From Chitinophaga ginsengisegetis (GTDB lineage: Bacteria; Bacteroidota; Bacteroidia; Chitinophagales; Chitinophagaceae), in assembly GCF_900168065.1 (NCBI RefSeq), contig NZ_FUZZ01000003.1, positions 806,001-870,000 of the forward strand: a stretch of DNA of 64,000 nucleotides, read 5' to 3'. The notes below the pieces were generated by a model, which saw only the letters and a list, made by a program, of their open reading frames with translations, had not been told where the DNA came from and did not search any database. The first letter of the stretch is position 1. Each line of letters begins with the position of its first letter. This document shows, piece after piece, positions 18,749 through 24,914 of this stretch. The position numbers and the translations under genes are program-made.

Positions 18749-18908
18749 TATGTGTGTGCGGGAATAGTGTATTGCAGCAACAGCATACAGTTCGTTATTA
18801 CGGCTGCACTGCGGAGTAGTATGATACTCCTGCCTGGGTTGCTGTGAATGGACATCTATCCCCGTCTTCCTGTTGAGGAAGCTTTTTAGCAAATGCTTTT
18901 CATTTGCG
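18749..18908 (-). ncRNA. Structured spacer RNA inside the tRNA-like array
   Basis: Between the Phe-like tRNA and the permuted element lie four nested or serial stems: 18,889-18,895 with 18,901-18,907 (GCAAATG/CATTTGC), 18,866-18,871 with 18,876-18,881 (CTTCCT/AGGAAG), and 18,813-18,818 with 18,825-18,830 (GGAGTA/TACTCC). The last is enclosed by a long-range 7-bp stem, 18,775-18,781 with 18,838-18,844 (CAGCAAC/GTTGCTG). This density in 160 bp suggests a folded noncoding segment. Bacterial Y-RNA-like transcripts also combine tRNA-like modules with long stems, but nothing here proves that relationship. Confidence 0.4.
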
Positions 18909-18983
18909 TGGTGGATGAAGCAGGAGTCGAACCTGCACGGGCGGTGCTTCAAACCGCTGCTCTACCATTGGAGCTATTCATCC
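18909..18983 (-). tRNA. tRNA-like element, Phe anticodon (GAA), CCA encoded
   Basis: All stems are perfect: acceptor GGATGAA/TTCATCC, D-stem GCTC/GAGC, anticodon stem GCGGT/ACCGC with loop TTGAAGC (anticodon GAA), T-stem GCAGG/CCTGC. The variable loop is only 4 nt. Discriminator A is followed by an encoded CCA, unlike the other elements of the array and the tRNA-Asn at 4.4 kb. It could be a functional tRNA-Phe or an extra, specialised copy. Confidence 0.8.
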
Positions 18984-18989
18984 GTGTTG

Positions 18990-19038
18990 TGTGAGTAGCA
19001 GGATTCGAACCTGCTACGCCTGTTAGAACTACAAGCAC
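18990..19038 (-). ncRNA. Internally deleted tRNA-like element
   Basis: This element has a 5' acceptor-like GTGCTTG then TAGTTC (the usual start of a D-arm), but passes directly to AACAGGCGTA and a perfect T-arm GCAGG-TTCGAAT-CCTGC followed by TACTCAC and A. The acceptor pairs at about 5 of 7 positions. The D-loop, D-stem 3' side and most of the anticodon arm are absent, leaving about 49 nt. The extended T-stem (GTAGCAGG/CCTGCTAC, 8 bp) is strong. It cannot decode. It sits 10 nt after the Gln-like and 6 nt before the Phe-like element. Confidence 0.55.
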
Positions 19039-19048
19039 CGTATTTTAG

Positions 19049-19122
19049 TAACCCTGACTGGACTCGAACCAATAACCTTCTGCTCCAAATGCAGACGCGC
19101 TAACCAATTGTGCTACAGGGCT
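19049..19122 (-). tRNA. tRNA-like element, Gln-type anticodon (TTG)
   Basis: Acceptor AGCCCTG/CAGGGTT (one G-T), TA, D-arm GCAC-AATTGGTTA-GCGC with an A-C mismatch, anticodon stem TCTGC/GCAGA with loop ATTTGGA (anticodon TTG), variable loop 5, T-arm ATTGG-TTCGAGT-CCAGT, discriminator A, and no encoded CCA. The fold is complete but the D-stem mismatch and unusual loop suggest a divergent or specialised tRNA. Amino-acid identity is inferred from the anticodon alone. Confidence 0.65.
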
Positions 19123-19129
19123 TTTTAAG

Positions 19130-19203
19130 TAGTCCGGATTGGATTTGAACCAATAGCCAGCTGCGTATAAGGCAGGTGCTCTGACCAATTGAGCTACCGG
19201 ACT
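19130..19203 (-). tRNA. tRNA-like element, Ile-type anticodon (TAT)
   Basis: Acceptor AGTCCGG/CCGGACT is perfect, then TA, D-stem GCTC/GAGC, anticodon stem CCTGC/GCAGC with one C-C mismatch at 27-43, loop CTTATAC (anticodon TAT), variable loop 5, and T-stem ATTGG/CCAAT perfect. Discriminator A, no CCA encoded. Bacteria normally read AUA with a modified CAT tRNA, so a TAT anticodon is rare. It is first in the array on the minus strand. Confidence 0.65.
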
Positions 19204-19267
19204 GGGTTTGTTTGCGTATGTGTTTTTCGTGACTGTTTTGCATTTAGCTGCGCGACTATTGAGCACA

Positions 19268-19390
19268 AAAAAACCGGGCGTTCAGCACGACCGGTTTCTA
19301 CGTATATACATAAGCGTTACTTATGTTCGTCGACACCGGTGTCGTTGATGAAATATTTCATAGCGATAGCAAACCGATAACAGTGGTTTG
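19268..19390 (-). ncRNA. Five-hairpin element ending in an intrinsic terminator
   Basis: Five stems follow one another on the minus strand: CAAACC/GGTTTG (19,370-19,390), the palindrome ATGAAATATTTCAT (19,348-19,361), the palindrome CGACACCGGTGTCG (19,331-19,344), ACATAAG/CTTATGT (19,308-19,326), and AAACCGG/CCGGTTT (19,271-19,297) followed by a run of T on the minus strand. The last is a typical terminator. A tiny frame starting at 19,361 (14 codons) overlaps stems two and three; I favour a structured RNA or attenuator upstream of the tRNA-like array. Confidence 0.4.
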
Positions 19391-19466
19391 TTATGATCGT
19401 TACTAAATTGTATGTTATGAATATGCATTTGCATGCGTATTTTTAGTTTTAAGTGTAAATAAAAAT

Positions 19467-19486
19467 CCCCGCAATCTCTTGCGGGG
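19467..19486 (-). terminator. Intrinsic terminator (minus strand)
   Basis: CCCCGCAA and TTGCGGGG pair perfectly around a 4-nt loop. On the minus strand the stem is followed by ATTTTTATTT. It closes the short unit beginning at about 19,624. Confidence 0.8.
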
Positions 19487-19516
19487 CCTGTGTTATATCG
19501 AATTTGTTATTTCAAC

Positions 19517-19609
19517 TTATTCTTCGGCATAACATGCCCCGCCACTGGTATAGCCTGGTATCAGACTAAACTGGTGTTTTGATTGTATGTTAAAAATTGG
19601 GCGGTACAT
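19517..19609 (-). CDS. Possible 30-residue peptide of unknown function
   Basis: A minus-strand frame ATG 19,609 to TAA 19,517 would encode a 30-residue peptide with a C-terminal PGYTSGGACYAEE. It is bracketed by a promoter-like element (19,632-19,663) and a strong terminator (19,467-19,486), giving an expected transcript of about 165 nt. There is one Cys and a Gly-Gly pair but no recognised precursor signature and no modification or export gene nearby. It could equally be a small noncoding RNA. Confidence 0.35.
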   Translation of the reverse strand: MYRPIFNIQSKHQFSLIPGYTSGGACYAEE

Positions 19610-19631
19610 GTTTATTGTTTTTTTGTCAATG

Positions 19632-19663
19632 CAAAGGTGGGGATATTTTTTTAATATCTCCAA
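19632..19663 (-). promoter_or_regulatory. Bacteroidota-type promoter for the small unit
   Basis: Minus strand: TTTG (-33) then 21 bp then CACCTTTG, which keeps the A and TTTG of the TAnnTTTG -7 box. The spacing fits the Bacteroidota consensus. The expected start is near 19,624. Confidence 0.45.
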
Positions 19664-20102
19664 ATAATTTTTAAAAATATTTTTTAGCTAGATAAATGAG
19701 GAGGGATTTTGATTCGTTTATGCGTGTACTTTACTTCATAATAAAATGCCGTTCATTAATGAAATGTAAATGCCTGATACATTAACAAATATTTCGGACT
19801 ACTAACTTTATCAAATATATGTTAATAGTGATTAACAAAATATGATACTTTGAAACCCTTTATTGTAGCCTATTTTGTTGTTTTGATATTTTATTCCGCA
19901 CTTTGATTATTAGAATTAAAATTTTCCGTTAAGACTTCGATTTTAGTGGTGAATAGTTTTTTTCTTTGAGGAATTATTTGAATCCATGAATTCTATTTGT
20001 ATCAATCAGTATAAATGTAAGGCATATACGATGCTGTGGATAGCTGGGATTTCGTGGATGTTTTTAAACTTATTTAGACCTATAACCCAATTGAACTCAA
20101 TT
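19664..20102. other. AT-rich intergenic region
   Basis: About 440 bp, strongly AT-rich, between the divergent small unit and the response regulator. I see no gene. A weak promoter-like pair on the plus strand, TTG at 19,875 and GCACTTTG at 19,898-19,905 with 20 bp between, may serve the response regulator. Confidence 0.4.
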
Positions 20103-20486
20103 ATGAAAAACCGGATTTTACACGCTGACGATGATACCATTTTTTCTGGTATTGTAAGAAAAATACTCAATCAGCAAGGTTTCGAAGTTTATAGCGCCTA
20201 TGATGGGGAACATGCATGGCTGCTGTTTAATGAATTCTCATTTCATTCCTGTTTGTTGGATATCAGGATGCCCCGCCTGAACGGAATTGATCTTGGGGAA
20301 CGCATCCGTAGTAAGGATAAGCACATCCCTATATTTTATTTATCAGGGGAAGACCTTGCACTCGTATCGGCGGAAGTATTTGGCAGAGGAGGTGCGAATG
20401 GTTATTTCCCTAAAACTTTCAACCTGCGTGAATTGACGGGCAGATTGCAGGCGTCCCTAACCCACACCAATAATTACATCTTATGA
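20103..20486 (+). CDS. Stand-alone response-regulator receiver protein
   Basis: I start at ATG 20,103 because the receiver fold begins at once (NRILHADDD); the same frame is open further upstream but encodes nothing conserved. 127 residues. The acidic pair is at D9/D10, the phosphoacceptor Asp in LLDIRMP at about residue 53, the switch Ser in YLSGED, and the Lys in FPKTF at about residue 104, so it should accept phosphate. There is no output domain; the DNA-binding domain lies in the next gene, which overlaps by ATGA. No histidine kinase gene is adjacent. Confidence 0.85.
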   Translation: MKNRILHADDDTIFSGIVRKILNQQGFEVYSAYDGEHAWLLFNEFSFHSCLLDIRMPRLNGIDLGERIRSKDKHIPIFYLSGEDLALVSAEVFGRGGANGYFPKTFNLRELTGRLQASLTHTNNYIL

Positions 20487-20779
20487 AAGGAACTATAGAA
20501 GGGCCTTATTATTCTCCTGAAGATAATGAGTTTTATGGCTTCCACGGAAAGCTAAGAAAAGTGGCGCCAGAAGTTAAGAAAGTATACAGGTACCTGTATG
20601 ATAACGCTAACAAATTGATGTTGAGAGAGGATATTATGGACACGGCTTTCGGAAAAGATAATCATGATATCAATAAATTGTATGTGTATATATCAAGGCT
20701 CAGGCGGATCATAAAGCTTCACACCGGGTCGAGCATCTATAATGTTCGTGGTAAAGGATATAAATTAATTATGCCGTAG
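20483..20779 (+). CDS. Winged-helix DNA-binding protein (OmpR output-domain type)
   Basis: A 98-residue protein matching the Trans_reg_C winged helix: LREDIMDTAFGKDNHDINKLYVYISRLRRII (recognition helix region) and a final SSIYNVRGKGYKLIMP (the wing, with the typical RGxGY). It overlaps the receiver gene by 4 bp in the -1 frame. Together they make the two halves of an OmpR-type regulator. This may be a real split, a programmed frameshift or a recent frameshift mutation. Confidence 0.85.
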   Translation: MKGTIEGPYYSPEDNEFYGFHGKLRKVAPEVKKVYRYLYDNANKLMLREDIMDTAFGKDNHDINKLYVYISRLRRIIKLHTGSSIYNVRGKGYKLIMP

Positions 20780-20951
20780 TTTCCGGCAGTATTTTTTGCC
20801 TGTTTATCCTTATAGACTTTTGATAAAAAACATCAGGAATTTTGTTCTATTGGTATGTTTTCCTAACCAGATATTTTATTATATTCGTTGCTGTTTAGTA
20901 AACCCAAAGTATAACCGTTAACCATATTTATTTACTACAAAATTATTAACC

Positions 20952-21227
20952 ATGAAACTCCACAGAACATTACATCATCCTGATGGTGGGCGTTCATTAG
21001 CAGAATATGAAATAAGAGACAATAATGTTTTTACCACTATCCATCACGCAGGCGGATCCCGTTCCCTACCCTGGTATGAGGTGAGAGAGGATAAACTGTA
21101 TCCCACTATTCACCATCCGCAGGGCTGGAGCTCCTTTCCCTGGTTTGAAATTAATGGTACCAGTATCCGGCCTTCTGTTCACCACCCAAAAGGCTGTGAC
21201 GGGTTGCCGTGGTATAAGATTGTTTAA
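20952..21227 (+). CDS. Small protein of four HHPxG repeats, function unknown
   Basis: A 91-residue protein made of four copies of an approximately 22-residue unit: HHP-x-G-x-x-S-L/F-P-W-Y/F-E-I/V-R followed by a variable turn and P-T/S-I/V. Copies start at about residues 8, 31, 54 and 77. Each has a His pair and a Trp, except that the first has AEY where the others have PWY/F. There is no signal peptide or hydrophobic helix. The pattern suggests a small beta-repeat or metal-binding fold, but I do not recognise the family. Codon use and spacing look genuine. It stands alone, downstream of the split regulator by 172 bp. Confidence 0.6.
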   Translation: MKLHRTLHHPDGGRSLAEYEIRDNNVFTTIHHAGGSRSLPWYEVREDKLYPTIHHPQGWSSFPWFEINGTSIRPSVHHPKGCDGLPWYKIV

Positions 21228-21339
21228 CCTCTAAGGAAAGTGGGTTTATAGAACTGGCCTGGCAGGGATGCCGGGCTTTTTTGTGGACAAGGGGAATGAT
21301 TGGATATTTGGCGAACTGAACTGTAATGCAGCTATACTC

Positions 21340-21383
21340 CTTGCATACTTCTCCGGTACTTCTTGCATACTTCTCCGGTACTT
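21340..21383. repeat. Perfect 22-bp tandem duplication
   Basis: The unit starting CTTGCATACTTCTCCGG at 21,340 is repeated exactly at 21,362. It lies 27 bp before the 11-bp repeat array. Confidence 0.9.
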
Positions 21384-21410
21384 AGGAGTCGTGTATGTGT
21401 CGTATTCCCT

Positions 21411-21520
21411 ATACAGTTCCTATACAGTTCCCATACAGTCCCTATACTGTTACCATACACTCACCATACACTCACCATACACTCACAATACACTCCCCAT
21501 ACACTTCCTATACACTTAGA
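21411..21520. repeat. Ten 11-bp direct repeats in perfect phase
   Basis: ATAC begins at 21,411, 21,422, 21,433, 21,444, 21,455, 21,466, 21,477, 21,488, 21,499 and 21,510: ten units of exactly 11 bp. The consensus is ATACACTCACC, with ATACAGTTCCC-like variants at the left end. The period is about one helical turn, so one face of the DNA carries the same sequence ten times. A unit of 11 bp shifts frame each time, so this is not a coding repeat. It may be an iteron-like protein-binding array or a slippage product. Confidence 0.85.
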
Positions 21521-21698
21521 ACCGCTTGCGTCCGCTATTTTCGGTTGGTCAGTTCAAATTATAGTTTCCACAAATAAGCATTGACCCCGGCACCTGAATC
21601 TCTTTATCTGCGCCAGATCCTGATGTTTACAAGCTTGCTGCATACCCCTATACAGCCAACTTTGGGGCCAATGCTGCTCATTTGAGATGGAATTGATA

Positions 21699-21995
21699 TC
21701 AAAGTGATATTATCAGCGTTTCGTTGCTATTTGAGGCCTTTAATAGGCTTAAAAGGTAATTGGCATCCAGTAACCTTAGCAACTCGTTGTAAAGTAGAAG
21801 TAAATCCGCCCTGTGCTGGGCATTTTCATATTGGGTATCCTCAGCGGCGAGCGTTTCCGAAAGCCAGAGCCATAGTGTTTGTCGCGCGGCAGCCGGAGGG
21901 AACAGTTCGCAAAAACGGTTAATGGCGAGCATGGGATCAGTAGATTCCGTCTCGGATAAGTGTGTGTAATGAAAAAAGGATTGGAAGGTTTGCAT
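21699..21995 (-). CDS. Small helical protein, function unknown
   Basis: A 98-residue frame from ATG 21,995. It is rich in Leu, Glu and Ala with a helical pattern (RADLLLLYNELLRLLDANYLLSLLKAS) and has no signal or transmembrane segment. The overlapping plus-strand frame has no better composition. I do not recognise the family. The amphipathic C-terminal helix could mediate protein contacts. It is divergent from the XRE regulator gene. Confidence 0.5.
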   Translation of the reverse strand: MQTFQSFFHYTHLSETESTDPMLAINRFCELFPPAAARQTLWLWLSETLAAEDTQYENAQHRADLLLLYNELLRLLDANYLLSLLKASNSNETLIISL

Positions 21996-22159
21996 AACAA
22001 TAGATTTTTGATTAGTACAAATTTATATAAAAATATCAATATTAGGGATATTATAATCAGTTAAATGGATATAAATATGTTATTAAGGGATATTTTTTAG
22101 AATCATAATGAGAATTATTCTGCCTAAATTGATGATAAATATGCTTTTAAAGCTTTTTT

Positions 22160-22372
22160 ATGAGTGTTAAAGTATTCAATAGAATAAAGGCAGTACTGGC
22201 TGAGAAAGGAAAAGCAAACAAATGGTTAGCTGAAGCGATTGACGTTAATGTAAATACAGTTTCTAAATGGTGTACTAATAAAATTCAGCCTTCGGTAGAA
22301 ACTTTGTTTGAGATTGCAGAGGCATTGGATGTTGAGGCAAGGGAATTGCTTGTACTTAGAAAAGCCAAATAA
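22160..22372 (+). CDS. XRE-family helix-turn-helix regulator
   Basis: A 70-residue single HTH_3 domain: NRIKAVLAEKGKANKWLAEAIDVNVNTVSKWCTNKIQPSVETLFEIAEALDV, with the recognition helix in NTVSKWCTN. Size and type match controller (C) proteins of restriction-modification systems and small phage-like repressors. It is the first gene of the AT-rich island and lies 18 bp before the following gene, so they are probably one unit. Candidate operators are the inverted repeat at 27,763-27,795 or sites in its own upstream region. Confidence 0.88.
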   Translation: MSVKVFNRIKAVLAEKGKANKWLAEAIDVNVNTVSKWCTNKIQPSVETLFEIAEALDVEARELLVLRKAK

Positions 22373-22390
22373 TCTACTACCCTTAATTAA

Positions 22391-23119
22391 ATGTTACATA
22401 AAGACAGTCTTAACCTCCTCCGTCAACAAATCCCCATTGGCGCCCGTCACGGCCTTCACCTGCTTAACCAAACAAACGGAAATGTAGAACAAGCGAGGCT
22501 GCTATTTGAAGCAGAAATGATTCAAATCATTACTAATAAAACTGCTGTTTCATCAGACATAGCCAGGAAGCATTTGATAATCCATAATTACGATATCGTC
22601 CAAACCATTGCCAGCATTGATGAAGAACGCTTTACCCTATCTCAGCGTATCTTAAGAAAAGCAAAGAATAACAAAGAAGAAGCCTTAACGCTCATCGTAC
22701 AAAGCATTGAGTCCACGAAGAATATTCAGCGGAAATTCTGGCTGCCTTTAGAAGAGTTAGGACATTTACCTCCTCCCGTATATTGCTTGTTAGTATTGCA
22801 TGATTTTTTAAGTTATGAAGATTGGGAGAGCTTCGGCAGCGCTATTTACTTCCATTCAGATATAGTGGTTTCGCAGTTGGAAACGATGCTCGACTTGCCG
22901 CAGGTTGCTTATCATTTGCGCGCTGCAAAGAAACGTAGCGATGAAATTTATCAGCAATACAAAGGAAGGACGGAGTTTGGAATTGAGTCGATCATTGCGA
23001 ATAAGCTGGCCACTGATGCTGAGTTTTCTGAGCATGAGAGAGGGTTTGAGGCTGAAAGACCGTTGATTGTTGACAGGTTGTATAGTATGGTGGTGGATAA
23101 TGTAGGGGTGTTTCCTTGA
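22391..23119 (+). CDS. Protein with UBA-like helical repeats, function unknown
   Basis: A 242-residue soluble protein. Residues 1-75 hold two short helical units resembling the UBA/TS-N fold (TNGNVEQARLLFEAEM and HNYDIVQTIASID), like those that bind partner proteins in EF-Ts and NAC. The remainder is mostly helical with no catalytic motif I can recognise. It shares a transcript with the XRE gene and is convergent with the MBL-fold gene. Its place beside a restriction-modification island suggests a defence or control role, but that is context only. Confidence 0.55.
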   Translation: MLHKDSLNLLRQQIPIGARHGLHLLNQTNGNVEQARLLFEAEMIQIITNKTAVSSDIARKHLIIHNYDIVQTIASIDEERFTLSQRILRKAKNNKEEALTLIVQSIESTKNIQRKFWLPLEELGHLPPPVYCLLVLHDFLSYEDWESFGSAIYFHSDIVVSQLETMLDLPQVAYHLRAAKKRSDEIYQQYKGRTEFGIESIIANKLATDAEFSEHERGFEAERPLIVDRLYSMVVDNVGVFP

Positions 23120-23175
23120 AAGTAATTGAAGCCTGATATTTGAGGTAATTGAATAGTTAGTCATCAAACGGTTTA

Positions 23176-24153
23176 TCAGCTTAATGTGAAAGCCTTATCA
23201 TTAGACTTCATATAATCTTCTGCTATTTCACTAAAAGTATCAAACATTCTTGATATAGCCCTTTGTTCGAGTATAAATTGCTCCATTCCATTAATTATAT
23301 TTGTGCAATGCATCTGATAGCCTTCCTGATGAAAATGAGTCACCACTTCGTATGATGGATGGTTATAATGCCGATGTTTTCCAGCGGAAATAACAGCATT
23401 ACGACCATCTGTTTTTTCTATTAAATCCCAGAAATATTTGTGATGATTTTTTATCGATCCATGATGAGGGAGCTGGCATACAATAAACTTCCTGTCCGAA
23501 AGTTGTTTGTCACTGCGTTGGGCAATGCCACGCAAAGTAAAGATTTCAGCATCAGAAGTAAGGAGTGCGTAGCAATTGTTTATGCTCAAACGAAATATCG
23601 CGGAAAGTAGGTTAGCGGCCTGACTGGCCTCTTTACTATTGATGTCTGGTTCAAGCTTAACAAGCCTCATATATTCCTGTATATCATCATGTGAGGGTGC
23701 AAGACATCTAAGATGAATATGCTCTTCTAATTCCCAGGTCTTGTCATCCATCAAACCGTCCATCCTTTTGATAACACCGGTACGCTTCAAATGCTCCCAT
23801 TTGCCTATAATTTTCCGTAGTAATAGCGTATCGCGTCTGTCTGCTTCGAAATACTTCCAAAACTTTTTCCCACCTTCGAAAAGAATTGTATGGGCAACGC
23901 GGTGTACAGTTATTCTTTTATTTTCTATATATTCAAGAAGTTCAAGTAGACCGGAATAGTGATCACGATGAGGATGAGTTAAGATGATAAATTCGATTTC
24001 TTTATAGCCCGCCTGTTTTAGATGTGTGAGCACAGGATTACTTTTCCCTTTTTTACTACAATCCACGATACCAATCTTTGCTATCCCATTATGTGTCCAT
24101 TCCAGCACAATTGAGTCTCCCTGTCCTACGTCCTTGAATGTTATTTTCATCAT
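23176..24153 (-). CDS. ComEC-like metallo-beta-lactamase-fold hydrolase
   Basis: A 325-residue soluble MBL-fold protein. KDVGQGDSIVLEW opens the fold, THPHRDHYSG (HxHxDH) at about residues 58-67 binds the metal pair, LLTSDAE supplies the bridging Asp, and QLPHHGS is the ComEC/Rec2-type terminal His motif. It has no transmembrane parts, so it is a stand-alone version of the ComEC nuclease domain. It is the last gene of a three-gene unit (gap 6 bp after the receiver-like gene). A nuclease or phosphodiesterase effector role is inferred from fold and context. Confidence 0.85.
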   Translation of the reverse strand: MMKITFKDVGQGDSIVLEWTHNGIAKIGIVDCSKKGKSNPVLTHLKQAGYKEIEFIILTHPHRDHYSGLLELLEYIENKRITVHRVAHTILFEGGKKFWKYFEADRRDTLLLRKIIGKWEHLKRTGVIKRMDGLMDDKTWELEEHIHLRCLAPSHDDIQEYMRLVKLEPDINSKEASQAANLLSAIFRLSINNCYALLTSDAEIFTLRGIAQRSDKQLSDRKFIVCQLPHHGSIKNHHKYFWDLIEKTDGRNAVISAGKHRHYNHPSYEVVTHFHQEGYQMHCTNIINGMEQFILEQRAISRMFDTFSEIAEDYMKSNDKAFTLS

Positions 24154-24159
24154 CAGTAA

Positions 24160-24912
24160 TTAATAGTTATCTATCAGGAAAGATACATCGTCGAGGTCCT
24201 CAAAATCATCTGGTTTAATAAATAGGTCTGATCTGTCTATATTATCCGGAAGAAAGTCAATGGTTCTGCTTCCTGATTTCGTTTCTATTCTGATTGTTAA
24301 AAAACTTCCCTTTGTATATTTGATGTTTTCGAGAAGTTTAAGATCGAACCGGCGGACTTCAAATGTGGAAGTTTCTTTGTGAATAAGACAATTGATCAGT
24401 ACGCAATCTTCCTCTATTGCAATGACTCGTCCATGAAACTCCTGTATGGTTGACTTTTCCTCCTGATTTGTTAAGAAACCAAGTTCACCAAGTAATCTGC
24501 TGATATCGTATTTATTGTCACCCGACAACATGTACTCAGGTTTTGATCTTGCTTCCACTTGATAGGGCATTGGAGATTCCATTTCTCTCATTTTCTGGAG
24601 TAACTCATCTGTATAGCTTTTATCTTTCGACCATATCACCAGGAAATATTTCTGACCGGCTGGAACAACTTTTGTAATCCATTCTATACATACGTAGGCA
24701 TCAAATCGTGCCCCAAAACCGGTGTTATAAAATAAGTCCAAAAATACCAGTTCTGTGGTGCTTATTGGTACATCCGGATAGGCTGGTTCTAGGGAATCAA
24801 CTTCAAAAAGTTTAGTCCCGATATTAAGTTCTGTAAAAAATTCTTGAAGAGATTCAACCTCTTTTTTAATATCATCAATTAAAATAACCTGTGGACCAAG
24901 TGTTGGTTGCAT
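24160..24912 (-). CDS. Receiver-like protein with unknown C-terminal beta domain
   Basis: A 250-residue protein. Residues 1-125 look like a divergent response-regulator receiver: acidic pair in ILIDDIKKE (about 13-14), candidate phosphoacceptor Asp in LVFLDLFYN (about 59), and switch Ser/Lys in VIWSKDK (about 94-95). Residues 140-235 are beta-rich (HGRVIAIEEDCVLINCLI, FLTIRIETKSGSRTIDFLP) and resemble a small barrel; no DNA-binding motif is seen. It starts 2 bp after the stop of the GHKL kinase gene, so it is the likely phosphotransfer partner. Confidence 0.65.
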   Translation of the reverse strand: MQPTLGPQVILIDDIKKEVESLQEFFTELNIGTKLFEVDSLEPAYPDVPISTTELVFLDLFYNTGFGARFDAYVCIEWITKVVPAGQKYFLVIWSKDKSYTDELLQKMREMESPMPYQVEARSKPEYMLSGDNKYDISRLLGELGFLTNQEEKSTIQEFHGRVIAIEEDCVLINCLIHKETSTFEVRRFDLKLLENIKYTKGSFLTIRIETKSGSRTIDFLPDNIDRSDLFIKPDDFEDLDDVSFLIDNY

Positions 24913-24914
24913 AT

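Larger units (their letters stand above)
21228..21698. other. Repeat-bearing intergenic region
   Basis: 471 bp between the HHPxG gene and a convergent small gene. It contains a 22-bp perfect tandem duplication and a ten-copy 11-bp array (listed separately). Short open frames here simply follow the 11-bp period in all three frames and are not genes. Confidence 0.6.

Noticed and set aside
18737..19266. Short protein frames on the minus strand at 18,737-18,952 and 19,045-19,266
   Set aside because: They run through clear tRNA-like cloverleaf sequence, and stop codons are simply absent by chance.
21340..21520. CRISPR-like array
   Set aside because: Repeats are 11 bp and directly adjacent without spacers, and no cas gene is present.
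21268..21584. Three overlapping frames of 60-83 codons rich in Tyr, Thr, His and Pro
   Set aside because: They are translations of the 11-bp repeat array in three frames; an 11-bp unit is not a coding period.
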